Source of the DNA: Gnetum montanum
Taxonomy: Eukaryota > Streptophyta > Gnetopsida > Gnetales > Gnetaceae
Assembly (NCBI GenBank): GCA_015680685.1
Contig: MNCI01033474.1
Location: forward strand, 349,361-413,360
Length of the DNA stretch: 64,000 nucleotides
Direction of reading: 5' to 3'
Within the stretch, counting starts at the first letter, position 1. The number at the start of each line of letters is the position of its first letter. A model generated the notes under the pieces. It made no database searches and was not told the DNA's origin. It was given only the letters and a program-made list of their open reading frames with translations. Of the stretch, positions 11,141 through 22,292 are shown piece by piece. The position numbers and the translations under genes were made by a program.

Positions 11141-11345
11141 AAACTGTGAACGTGTAACAGGTTGAAGCTACTAGTTTAAGGTCTTTTCGGACTAGTAACT
11201 GGAGTGAAATTCTACGCTACGATTGCTAGTTTAAGGTCTTTTCGAACTGGTAAAGTTGAAACTATGCTGGGGTTGCTAGTTTAAGGTCTTTTCGGACTGG
11301 TACTGCTACGATTGTTGGGGTTGCTAGTTTAAGATCTTTTTGGAC
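11141..11345 (+). repeat. Border array of TAGTTTAAGG-type repeats, Tat-2 RT side
   Basis: Five copies of a unit with core CTAGTTTAAGGTCTTTTCGG, spaced about 45-65 bp (near 11132, 11170, 11226, 11275 and 11322), the first and last degenerate. It lies between the RT frame and the promoter of the opposite-strand gene. Same motif family as the array at 16233-16395 on the other side of that gene. Confidence 0.85.
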
Positions 11346-11554
11346 GAGTAAAGTTGTAACTAAAAATGTATATTTTTTTTATTTTTTTGGGAAATTAAAC
11401 AGTTAGCTCGAAGAGTGTCAAGATCTTTCTCCTAGATCTACCTGTTTTAATGCTAATAGTGCTACAATGTCGTGGTGAGCATGCTACGCTGCACATCATA
11501 CTCTGCATTAATCGGAGAGAGAGAATGGCAAGTTTCCCCCTTTACCATTACGGC
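11346..11554. other. Upstream region of the Tat-2 opposite-strand gene
   Basis: Non-coding. It contains GCATGCTACGCTG (about 11478-11491), a form of the Tat-2 private motif, and a GAGAGAGA tract near 11516, then the TATA box. It is the likely promoter region. Confidence 0.5.
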
Positions 11555-11562
11555 TATAAATA
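11555..11562 (+). promoter_or_regulatory. TATA box of the Tat-2 opposite-strand gene
   Basis: TATAAATA within GGCTATAAATAGGG, a near-ideal plant TATA box, about 155 bp upstream of the first ATG (11717) of the opposite-strand gene. It is not part of an LTR. Confidence 0.7.
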
Positions 11563-11716
11563 GGGCTTAACCCCTAGTAAACTCGCTATTCTTATTGTAA
11601 TAGCGCAGAGCCCACATTCGGAGCACAAAATGATTTCGAAGCACAAAGCGATCATGCTAACAGAGAGTAAAGCAGTTTTTTGACATAGCAACGAGGAGGA
11701 GTTGGCAAGCAGAACG

Positions 11717-14700
11717 ATGGCTCCAAAGAAGGAACGCACTCACTTGGTGCTCGCGAAGGTTGATTAGGTAAAGGAAACCCTAGGGTGCATGACACAAGCA
11801 TGCATCACAGTTCAGGAGGAGACGTTGTTGACCTGGTAGGCTACTATGCTTCCTCTATTTCCTCATACTTCTGTTATCATTTTTGTTTTCTATTTCTATT
11901 TTTTGTGAGTTAGTTTTGGCTATCTGTGTTTCCTATCATCCCGTTGTTATTTTTTTGGCATTTACACTATCGCTATTACCATTTCGGCCATGGCGGATGC
12001 ACAAACACTACACCATCATTGCATGCAAAGTTGCCTAAACCACCATCACTACAGCTATAATTACCACAGGAGCTTGGTCGATTTCAGTTACTTGGCTTTT
12101 GAATGGCGTAGCGTATGACCCTCAAGAGGGTTTGGCCGTGTGTGACGTGCCAGTGTGACACGTGTTTCGTCATGGTGTAGTGCTAATCGCTCTATTAAGG
12201 TTAATCGCTCCGTTTCTATGCTACGCTATTCTTGCTATGCTATTTCTTTGACATTCTTGCTAAGCTATGTGCAGGAAGAGGGTTATGTTACGCTATATGC
12301 TAAAATGCTAGGTCTTGTTATGTGACGTGTGTATTGCATTCAAACGTGATACTAACATTTGCTCGTTGTGTTGTGCAAGATAGCACTAAGGCCAATTCTT
12401 ATTATCCTAGAAATCGTAGGGGTCCTGTGTTGCATGAGCAAACTAGTGACCAATGTTCCTCCTCCCCATACACGCGCGGGAGAGTGGGGGCTCTGGTTTA
12501 GGCAAGGAGCATAGGAGTTTTTATGATTCCTCCTCCAACACTTCATTGTGATCGTTTGGTCATACCTAGAGGAGGAAGAGGCGGCCATCATAACAAAAAC
12601 CTTGTTGCCTAGGGCAAATCAAGGTATCTTGAGGTTTTTGATGGACGAGGTAATCAGCAGCAGGCAGGGAAAAGGATCTAGCGAATGTCCCAAAGACTTG
12701 AGGCATTTGGATTGGATCTAGGGTATGCCTGAGTACAGCTGCTACCATGCTTACAACATGTTGTTCGTTGCACATCATATGGGAACGTGCTTCCAAAACC
12801 CACCTAGGACCATCTACTATGTAGGCGGGTGAGTTTTGTAGCCATGTTCCACTATATTATGTGATGCTTGCTATGCTGGTCAAATGCTAACAGTATTTTT
12901 TTGCTATTAGGTCTTACATTAACAAGGGAGGGCTTCACAACAATGTAGGTGTGCTAACCACAGCACAGATGGCCCTGCAGGTGTTCTCTTCTGCTAAGAA
13001 TCTATGTGTAGGTGTGATTGGTCAATGTAGGGGTGAGTACCACACCTACCCAAACCTATATCCCATCCCCTACGACAAGTGCAAGGAGTCTGGTTGGTTG
13101 GATGAGGGATGGGCACCCTTCAAACCGATCACCGTTGAACAAGTCCTAGTTAGTCTTTTGTCATTCCCGTTACAGTACAAGCCTGGTAAGCTAAACAGTA
13201 GGTGCTACATGTTTAAGTGTCTTTGCAATCTTTGGGATTTCTGTGTTTTTTCATGCAAGCACTTTTGTGCAAACTACTATAGGGGAAAAAAGGTCCCAGG
13301 AGGTAACGGTGATAACCACTAAGAAGTAGGAGGAAAACATCTACTTCAAGTACGAGGAAGTAGATGCGAGCCAGCTTTGGATATGCAATGCGGCCTTGGA
13401 CTCCTTGGTCCAGAACATCCAAAAGGCTAGGCTTATGGATCTGTTCCTGGCCCTGAACCCGAGTGTCCTTGTTACTGAGATGCTCTCCCTAATTGACTTC
13501 TTTTTTGATAGGACAGATTGCTTCTGCGCGCACTTACATGGCGTATGGGTGGTCATTGAAATCAATGACCAGCTGTTCACAGATCTTTTTAATGTCCCCG
13601 CTGATGGCATTATCATAAGGTTGAAGACCAAGAGGGAGCTGAGGCTTCAGAATAAGGACATCCAGGAGTGGTTAGGGGTTGCCAAGGAGCATAAGGGGCT
13701 CCCCATGGAGAAGCTCAAGCCAGGACCCACCAGTGAGGTCTATCCCATCTTTCAAGCTCGCGCGTTCCCCCAGCTACTCTTCCAAGAGAAGATCCTTGGA
13801 ATTGAGTAGGCCTGGGCAATGCGTGAGGTCATGGAGGAAGGGGCCCACTACAACTGGGCTAATTTTCTATGTAAAGTCCTGCAAGCTGAAATCGTGGGGC
13901 TCCATAAGAAGTAGGAGTCTCGTTTCAACATGAATTATGCCTTCTACATAGCCTGCTTGCGGCGCTTCGTAGAGTTTTTGGTGGTTCACGAGAATAGAGT
14001 CTAGATCATGCGAGATCACAACCAAATTTCTAGACTGTGGATCCGTCCAATCCTCCAGACCACTCGAGCCAAAGATCCCTCAGAAATAATTAGGGAGTCA
14101 TTTTCTGTAATGACTAAGGATCAGGTGGCCTGCAACTTTCATGGCCAAGACATTGTAGGAGAGATGCCCCCTGCTATAGCTGGTAGTGAGTCACATGGGA
14201 AACATCTCATAGTCGAGACTGTGGCCAGCAAGTTGAAGCTAAAGAGACCTCCTTTGGCTAAGGAAACCCTCCATGTTGAAGAAGAGGAGGGGCAAATACT
14301 ACAACTCAAACTATAGAGGATGCAACCCCCCATTGGTAAATGCCTTTGCTCATGTTTATTTCTTTGCCTACTTTGTTAATGCCTGTTATGCCATGCTACG
14401 CTAGACAGCGTAGCACTTGCTTTGAGCTAATGCAAACATGTTTCTTGGCTGGCCAAAGGAAGAAGAAGAAGAAGAAGAAGAAGGTGAAGAAGAAGTGTCA
14501 GCCCCCAAAATGGGGATGACAAATAAAGACTCGGAGGCCCCAGTCTCATAGAGAAGGGCCCCAGTCAAGAGGAAGAGAGCTCCTGCCACTAAGGTAGGGG
14601 CTCTTGTTATTAAGCAGAATCCTCCTACTAACGAGGAGGACATTTTTGGAGATGAAGAGGAGTCTCCCTTGAATAAAAAAGATGTTGTTCTCCTAAAAAG

Positions 14701-16143
14701 AAAGGCACCAGCGCATGAAGAAGAGGCCTGTACAGACTTGGTAGAGACTTCTACCAAGGCTACCACCCTTGTTTTGCATTAGCAGCAAAGGGGAACGTAA
14801 TTAGACACTGGTGAGTTCGGCAATATGTCTACCTTGTCATAGCCCATTTTGGTCATTATTGATTCATTCAATCGCATGATAGAAATTACTATTAATCTTG
14901 TAGGACCCCCTCTGGTTAGTGTGGAATCATGGTCTGAGACCCCCAATAAGCTTATGTTTGTGCAGGGAATCGTCAACGACATGATCGACCGTCTTCATGA
15001 AGTGGGTAAGTAGTAATGTTAGGTGCTCTCATGTTGCTACGTTAGAGTTCTCATTAACTTTGCTATGCTACTGCAACTGATATGCTCTTTATGTCATGGC
15101 AGCCTCTTGACTCAAATGGGACCTAGCATGGCCTTTGAAAGTCGACGTCATGCCTATGTTCCTGCCTGAAGTGACTGAGGTGTCTCGTTGTGCATACGAC
15201 GAGGTCAGCAAGTGTGCTTTGCACTTGGCTCACTCCTTGTGGAAGTACAAGCGCATCAATGAAGACATGAAAACGGGTCCAAAAATCCAAGCAAGAGAAG
15301 GTTGACCTGAGCACCGAGGTGGCAGACCTCAAGTCAAGGAATGAATTCCTCATAGCCCATGATACCAATAATGAGGACTGGCACACGGCCATGATAGATC
15401 ATGCCAAATTTTGGATAGTCATGCGTCATAACAATGAAGCCACTGATGAAATAATAGAGCAATGAATGCAAATGGACTTGTTGGCCCAGAAGTATCAGGA
15501 TTAGAAGGATTTTAGTGCCAAAGTTTACAAATGGGGGCAATCCTAGAAGAACCATAAACATATGTATAAACTGGAACATGCCACCTATCGTAAACTATAT
15601 AGGGACACTTCTGTGGAGGTGTTTACCCTTAAGGAATTTGTAGATGCCATTGGCATTTCTAAGGCCTATGACAAGTTCAAAGGGCAGGTGAAAGCTACAA
15701 AATCTCCCAAATGGGAAGTGGACCTTCGCAAAGGAGAGACCGCAACCACCTCCTTTTCTCTAGGACCACCGAGGTGGACGACCGCCGAAAGGGAGAGAGC
15801 TACTACAGAAGCTGAGCCAAGAAATAGGCATTGGGTGGATATCATGGCAGAGGAGGTCTGGCACTACCTCAGGCTTGGTCTAGATCGAATACCCTTCAGA
15901 CGAACGCAAGTCCTTCTCAGGTCAGTTGCTTCCTACCGTATTAATGCTTATGCTTCGTAGTAGTTTGCGTGCATTACCTTAGCTGATTACTTCATTTCTA
16001 CGATGCAGCTTCCAGATGAGAGCGCAGGCCCTGTAGAGGAAAGGAATGAAGGGTTTGCAAAGGAAAATGTAGGGGAAGGTGATGCAGAAGGGCTTGATGC
16101 AAAAGCGAGTGACAAAGATGATGTAGGCAGAGACAACCCATGA
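11717..16143 (+). pseudogene. Opposite-strand multi-exon accessory gene of Tat-2 (complete)
   Basis: The most complete copy. Proposed exons: 11717-11835, about 12384-12828, 12911-13185, 13283-14335, about 14459-14810, 14904-15005, 15103-15920, 16009-16143; most introns are GT-AG with good donors (GTGAGT, GTAAGC, GTAAGT). The long fourth exon holds a conserved region: ARLMDLFLALNP, then HLHGVWVVIEI..LFTDLFNVPADG, DIQEWLGV, and LRRFVEFLVV; Tat-3 has the same blocks. The G-V-x-V-x(n)-F-x-L-F-x-V-P-x-D-G layout resembles plant mobile domain / putative plant transposon (Transposase_32-like) proteins, but this is a weak match by eye. Next come a Glu run, a basic RRAPVKRKRAP segment (possible nuclear signal), a helical part and an acidic tail ending GRDNP. 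Stops at 13807, 13912, 14002 and others and at least one frame change break it. Confidence 0.7.
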
Positions 16144-16232
16144 TAGCATGGAAATATTTTTGAAGTTTCAAAGACTTGTGCATTGTTTATGTACTAAGTC
16201 TTATGTAAAATTTTCATGCTTTTATATTTTAT

Positions 16233-16395
16233 TTTTAGGTCGTTTTGAGCCATTGCTAGTTTTAGGCTGTTTCAGGCCATAACGTAGCATAGTTTTGGTG
16301 TGCATAGTTTTAGGCCATTTCGGGCCATAGCTAGTTTTAGGCCATTTCAGGCCATTTCGGGCCATTACTAGTTTTAGGCCATTTCAGGCCTTTGC
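16233..16395 (+). repeat. Border array of TAGTTTTAGGCC-type repeats, Tat-2 protease side
   Basis: Five copies of a unit with core CTAGTTTTAGGCCATTTCGG, some with an extra GGCCATTTC step, between the 3' end of the opposite-strand gene and the protease. The GGCC..GGCC halves form small inverted repeats. Confidence 0.85.
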
Positions 16396-16399
16396 GTAA

Positions 16400-17311
16400 A
16401 CACATAAGGATAGTGCTTAGGCAGGAAGTAGTAGGGTTGTTACGCTATGCATAGCTACTTCTTGACCCATCGTGGGTTGAGTGAAACATAAGGCTGAGGC
16501 ACTCTGCCAAAGCCTTCATCTACATCATTATCCTCCGCTTGAAAGGGCAACTTGACCCATGTGTTTACATTTCAAGAACTGGCTTGCTGAGTCGATTACT
16601 TTGCCATATGATCATTGTGTGCTACAACAAGTGCTTCATTATTAGAGGTTATAACCTCTAAGCCCTGTTCCATGTCTACATTGTGGATTGCTTGCATTAC
16701 TACCTCGTCACCATGGATCACCACCTCCCTACTTGCATAAGGTAGATGGATCTCCTAGTGTATGGGTAAGGAGATAGCCCTAAGCTGTGCTAACCATGAC
16801 CTCCCTAGGATCAGGTTAAACCCTGGCATTTCCTTGACCACAATGAATGTTGCATTCGTGGGGAACTAGTCCCCTGCCACGAAGTCTATGTGGATTGTGC
16901 CCTTCACTACGACTTGTGCCCCATTAAATGACCTTAGGCATGATGTCGTTGTGGGCTTGGTCTGGTTGACCAGTCCCAACTTATCCACAATAGGGAAGGA
17001 GATGACATTGGTGGCAACCCCATCATCAACGTGTACACTCCAGATCCTATAATTGTGATGAACAAGGGTGCTATAGTCACCTGACCCCTTTCGGGCTTTT
17101 TCCTAATGGAATTATCATTGAAAGTAAATTAAGATTGTTCTAGCTCTATGGGTGCAGAGGGAAGCATGATCAAGTGGATCACTTCCTCTTCCATTGACAT
17201 GTCTTCGTTGACCTGAACACGGTGTGGGACAGATCTCATGATTAGGTCGTACAAGCTCAATGTAGTGTTCTTTTGTTTTAATGCTTGTTTTACCTTAGTA
17301 AGGGTTTTCAA
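16400..17311 (-). pseudogene. Tat-2 aspartic protease and gag-protease linker
   Basis: The linker (17311-17129) carries QALKQKNT and SLYDLIM, matching Tat-1 and Tat-3. Downstream, allowing frame changes, VHVDDGVATN gives the active-site loop (near 17030) and EMPGFNLILGR..WLAQL the second motif (near 16830-16790), followed by EIHLPY. Several TAG stops stand where the sisters have Trp or Gln. The enzyme would process the polyprotein. The frame fades out near 16440, next to the border array. Confidence 0.65.
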
Positions 17312-20221
17312 GAAGTCCTGGCCATCCCCTTGTTTACTACCCTTCTCCTCTTCTATTCATCCCAGGAGACAGATTTCCTGAGGAGGGGTAGTTTTGAATC
17401 TTAGTTCAAACCCTTTTTGGCAGGACAGCATAGACTGTGTGGTCGTAGCAACATTCATCTTTGGTGACAAAGGCGTAGATACAGGGGACAAAGATGTAGG
17501 CTTGGGAATACCCTAGGCAGTACTCCCCTTTGACGTCTCATCCAAGAAATGCACTTCTCATTTTTTAGGATGAGAACACTGTGCAGCTATCTTATGCGGG
17601 ACAGGGGTTGTTAAAGGAGTTGGCCCCCTAATGATAAATGGAGCTAATGATGTTAGTGGGTGGAGTAGCCTAGTTTTGCTAATAGGTGGCGTGGTGGCAT
17701 ATGTTCGAGGAGGAACCCTTAGGACAAACGGTTGCTGTGAGCTTTGATCAACCGCTCAAGGTGTTGGTGCGCTACGCTAAGGCACGCCAACCACAAACGG
17801 CTACTGAGGCGGCATAGGATCACAGTCGATGCTGATGGTGTTGATGACATAACTGGCATTGTTGGTGTTGAGGGGGTCTATGTAGACATGCAAAGATTGA
17901 TTTTCAAAGCGTATTGGGTTGCTTTCGTCTAGCATCAGCTTCCCCTAATCAATCATCCTCTGGATGTAATCCTGCAATGCTAAATAGTAATCGGTATTGT
18001 GACCACACTGTTGATGGTAGTCGCAAAACCTATCCAACCTGAAACCCTTAAGAACTAGGGGCTCATTAGGCAAGGCCAAAGCAAAGTTCCTAAGGAGCTC
18101 GTAGTAGTGCTGATGTCACGTGATTCTCTCTTTCGACATCTACTTGTGTTGGATGTGCCCCGCTACTAGTAACTGCTTCAGAAGCTCTGAAGGTCTGATA
18201 GGTAGCAGGGTATACTTTGAGAAATCTTTACGCTCAAAGTTTGGTTTGGGTTGTGTAGATGTCTCGGGCACGGGTATGGTAGGTTGCAGTGAGTGGCCCT
18301 GCTTAGGTGAGGGATTAGCTACAGGTGCGACCAGTTTCTTGTTGTTCTTGTTACCATTGTTATTTAGTTTGGGCTTAGCCTCAGTCGTCATAGCAGCCAC
18401 TATGGTTGTTGGGGCCTTACCCTTATCCTTCTTTGTGAAGGTGTTCCTGTAAGTCACATAGGCCGGCTCTTTGCTCGCCTCAGCCCCATCCTGTATGCTC
18501 TTAGTCTGAGCGAAGGCTTGACTAAGAGTGCGGGGAGCGAGGTAGTACAGTTTAGACTTGATGAAGTCATTCACTACATCCTTAAAGATGGCCAGTAGGT
18601 GGGCCTCCACGATGGGCTCTCAGATTTCATTAAGGGTTGCGCTCCAATGCTGGATGAACTTTTGGATCGGTTCTAGAGGATCCTACTTCACGCTCATCAA
18701 CTGATCCAGCGTGATTTCTAGCTTCAAGTTATACTTGAAGTGTATCATGAACTAGGTCAGAAGCTCTTCCAGAGTTGAAATAGATGAGTGTGGCAGCACA
18801 CAATACCAATCCAAGGCTCTCCCGGCTAGGGACATAGCGAAGACATAGATAATTATGTGCGGCCATTATTGCAACAGGAGGGATTCAAATCTAAAGGTAA
18901 CAAGGTGTGTGTTGGGATCCCCCTCCTCGTTGTACTTCGTAAAGTGTGGGAGGGACATCCCTGGGGACAGTGTCAGTGTGGGGATTGTTGGGCTGATGGG
19001 GTCGTCCTGGTAAAAGTCCATGACTTGTACCATGTTAGACCCAACAACCTTAAGGCATTTTATTTCCTCAATAAGGGTCTGGATAAGCTAGAACACCTGA
19101 TCCAGACCCTGCAACAATGTGGATGGTTGGGGAACTACCAAGGCAACTCCCATCTGTGGGGTGGCGGGGGTAGCAACATGACCTGTCAGCAGTACCGTTG
19201 GGGTGGCCCCTATGAAGGGCACTCCTTGCGCTATCCACCACCCAGTAGGTGATGCTGTCGAAGTAGCAACCGCGGGTTGTGCCACAGAATGTGTGGCTTG
19301 TGTGTGAGGTGGAAACAACCATATTCCTGCGCCAGGTTGTACTGTTTGCAGGTTTTGGTAAGCTTGATGGGAAATGTGATGAGACATCTACGACGGTAGC
19401 ATAGCAGGGGGAGTAGTAAAGGGGGTCGACCATGTGGACGAGCCTGGGTCGGCCGTCAATGACGGGACAGGTGTAAATGCTGGAATGGAAGCAAAAGTTG
19501 CATATGACTGCGAAGTAGGCCTGGTGTGAACATGTGGCAGGGTAGCCGTGATTGGCATGTGATGTGCTACTGGAATGGACTGATAAGTGGTTTGCAGGGG
19601 AATAGTGGCTACAAATGAAACTGGGAAATAAGGGCATTAATACGCTAGGGAGATGATGTGGCTACCCATTGCAGATGTACTTGTGGGTTGCACAACCATA
19701 GGTTTGATTACAAAGGGAGTGATGCTGGACAAAGGGTTGGTCCAAAAAGATTGGGTAGGAGGGACAATAACGGGGTTGGTTTGACCTCCCTCGTCAGATT
19801 GGGAATCGAGTTCCTCCTATCCATCCTGAAAGGCATCTTCATAGTTGGATGTTGTGTCCTACTACTCCCTAAGCCTAGCCAACTAAATCAGTTGGTCTAA
19901 AAGCCATTGGTTTATCTATGTCAAAGGGATGGAAGCACCGAGAGTGGGAACAAATTCCTTCTTGTCACAGTAAGTGAACTCGAAGCTACGTTTATCTTTG
20001 AGTTCGTGCACATCCAAGGGCAGATTTTCTTGCACCTTTGCACAGAGGAAGTTATAGCATTCATGCTGCTAGGCCAAGCCCTCAGGACCCAAGTTTTGGA
20101 TCCTGAGGGATCAACGTGGCCCCAGCATAGGGTTAAACGGTTTTTTGGCACCTGTGATGCCTTGAACCGTGATGGGAACCTCAACATTGAAGGTGTTAGC
20201 AATAGTGCTCAACATAGTCAT
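17312..20221 (-). pseudogene. Tat-2 gag
   Basis: Probable start at the ATG at minus 20221. The N-terminus aligns with Tat-1 and Tat-3 through a YNFLCAKVQENLPLDV segment. The middle, rich in Pro, Gln, His and Thr, is out of frame in places. The core is best seen at 18830-18140: RALDWYCVLP, FKYNLK, then a clean 156-codon piece with KSKLYYLAPRTLSQAF. The zinc-finger region RFCDYHQQCGHNTDYY has lost its last Cys to Tyr. Heptads of the PFVLRVPP type are fewer and more diverged than in Tat-1. Confidence 0.7.
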
Positions 20222-20329
20222 TGTTACGAAGCTAAACAGTTTTGCAAACGCGATAAGCAAGAAAATTGGAAAGAAATAAAAATAGTTTTGCAGACGCGAA
20301 AATCTAGGAAATCGGGAAGCAATCAAAAA

Positions 20330-20640
20330 GCTTTATGTCCTACCAAATTCCAAGGGAATTGTTGGAGTGACTGATCTATACCACACAACGTGTAAACAAC
20401 CACAAAAGGGTGTCATGTTTACATTAGCGCATGATAGGATATAGAACGTGTGTCAGACTACCGTAAAACAAGCCAATGCAACGACGATTTGGAGGCTTTA
20501 TGTCCTGTAGGATTCCAGAGGAACAGTCAAGCCAACCGATCTACACCGCATGATACGTAAACAACCACAAACGGGTGTCAAGTTTACGCTAATGCATATC
20601 AAGGTGTAAAATGCTTATAAGACTAGTGTAAAAGGCACCA
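20330..20640. repeat. Tat-2 leader: two tandem copies of about 165 bp
   Basis: The stretch from TTTATGTCCTACCAAATTCC (about 20331) is repeated from about 20498 with TTTATGTCCTGTAGGATTCC; both copies hold ACCACAAA.GGGTGTCA and GTTTAC.. blocks. It occupies the place of the GTATAC array of Tat-1 between primer site and gag. Confidence 0.7.
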
Positions 20641-20643
20641 AAA

Positions 20644-20662
20644 GGCCCTCCTTCAACCGCTA
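20644..20662 (-). other. Tat-2 primer-binding site
   Basis: Minus strand TAGCGGTTGAAGGAGGGCC, aligned with the Tat-3 site TGGTGCTAGAAGGAGGGCC, at the inner end of the LTR. Confidence 0.65.
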
Positions 20663-20668
20663 GAAAAC

Positions 20669-22292
20669 TGTGGCAACTGAAAACGTAGACGGTTGGAAAA
20701 CACCGACAGGTCATCGACCATGGTAGTCTTAACTTTGGATCCGTGCGAGGGCCGTGCTAGATGAAACGGAACCGAGGCACCCTAAACAGTCTGGTCAATC
20801 AGACAAGGACTTAGTCAGTGTTAATATAACCTTTCGTAAATAGATAATTTGAAAATGAAACTTGTAATGTAGAGTAGTGATGTTTAAATGTCAAATGCAA
20901 AAGGAATGGAAAACTATACAAAATGCAACAACAAGTAGGAAAGCAAGGTAAAATGTAGTTAGGAAAATGCACTGCTTCAAGGCTATGACTTCACTCTGTC
21001 AAGATGGATACAATCGATTGCATGGCGCTGAGAAGTGCAAAGACTCCAAGAGTAACCAAGACGTGTAGAGCAAGACAGTTGTATGCTTGAACGCAGACTC
21101 AGGGGTCAACAATGCAAAATGCTATGAGGATAGCAGGAAGAAGCAGAACAGAATGTCAAATGGAAGTGCTAACTGTTTACAGTGTCAAACAAGATGTTTA
21201 CAATGCTCAGGAATACAATGCCCACCTTCTTTCTTGCCAGTCAACAAAATTGCCAACTGTCCAAATTGCCAAAATACCCACCCCTTCGAGCATTGCTCAT
21301 TAGGGTATTTATAGGACCAAGGGCACACGAAAGATGTGATTTGGAAGCCACGTGCCCTAGGCTTGTGTTGACATGTCTATGCTACATGGACGTGCATGAC
21401 CATTGGACGAGCCTACCATGTCGTAATTACAAGCCTGCCATGTTGTAATTGCACTGTTAGAGCAACAGTGCAATTAGGTGAAGTGCATTGATGTAGCATA
21501 ACTGCTTGCCATGATTTACTATGTTTTGTAGCATAGCATGTCTGGCATAGCATAGCATCTTGTTACGCTATGCAGCGTAGCATAGCATAGCTACCGATTC
21601 GAAGCAAAAATTTATGTTGTGTCCTGTTGCATGTGTTGGAAACCTTTGCAATGCTGTGACTACTTTTGGCATGTTTGCTACGTTGTGCTATGCTACGTAG
21701 CGTAGCAATTGTCCTTAGTCGCAAAAAACATCGATAACATGCAAACTTTGCCTTAGACACTGCAAAAATTGCTAACTTGTTGATCCTGCCCTTTCAGATG
21801 CTTTTCATTATTCTCGTAGACTTGCTACATAGCATAGTGTAGCGTAGCAACCGACATGGCTTGCTTTTTGCTAAGTTTGCCGCTTTCTGGTGAAGGAGCC
21901 ATTGTTGATGGACTTGGAGTCAAGCGAAGCAACTATTTTCGAAGGCTGGAGGTGTTAACTAAGTGCATCTAAAATCACTAAGTAAGTCGAGGCTTCCTGA
22001 TCGCTTGAATGAGTATCTCCTAAAGCCTACTACGCTACACAGCGTAACATAGCGTAGCAGACTCTTCAACTAGAAAACTTGCCAAACTATTTTGTGCATT
22101 TTGAGCATCGCCGACAACTCTCTGCATCACTTCTAAGTAGGCTATCAGCTGGATGAATTACCCAGCTAGAAAATTTTCCAAACTGCGTAGCCTAAAACTC
22201 AGAGCATCCATCTCCTGATGAACTGCCATGGCGCTACCTGAATTGCGAAGACCTAGTGAAGCAACAATGCCCTGAAAATTTAGGGTGTTTCA
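20669..22292 (-). repeat. Tat-2 5' LTR
   Basis: Starts on the minus strand with TGAAACACCC at 22292, matching the Tat-3 LTR start TGAAACACC, and ends in CA a few bases before the primer site. At 1624 bp it is close to Tat-3 (1657). TATA box TATAAATA on the minus strand at 21306-21313. Four clusters of the private motif TACGCTATGC / GCATAGCGTA lie at about 21530-21594, 21677-21711, 21825-21851 and 22027-22061. Confidence 0.8.

Larger units (their letters stand above)
8723..22292 (-). mobile_element. Tat-2: Tat-type Ty3/gypsy element, truncated 3' by Tat-1
   Basis: Minus-strand order: 5' LTR, primer site, leader duplication, gag, protease, border repeats, opposite-strand gene, border repeats, RT, eroded RNase H, archaeal-type RNase H. 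Integrase and the 3' LTR are not present before Tat-1 starts at about 8722; they may lie beyond the window if Tat-1 is a nested insertion. The archaeal-type RNase H after RT is diagnostic for the Tat group. Stops in nearly every frame mark it as dead, but the order of parts is complete enough to serve as the reference for Tat-1 and Tat-3. Confidence 0.85.

Noticed and set aside
19068-19637. 189-codon minus-strand frame in Tat-2 gag
   Set aside because: It is a shifted frame of the Pro/Gln/His-rich gag middle; the in-register frame is interrupted but aligns with Tat-1 and Tat-3.
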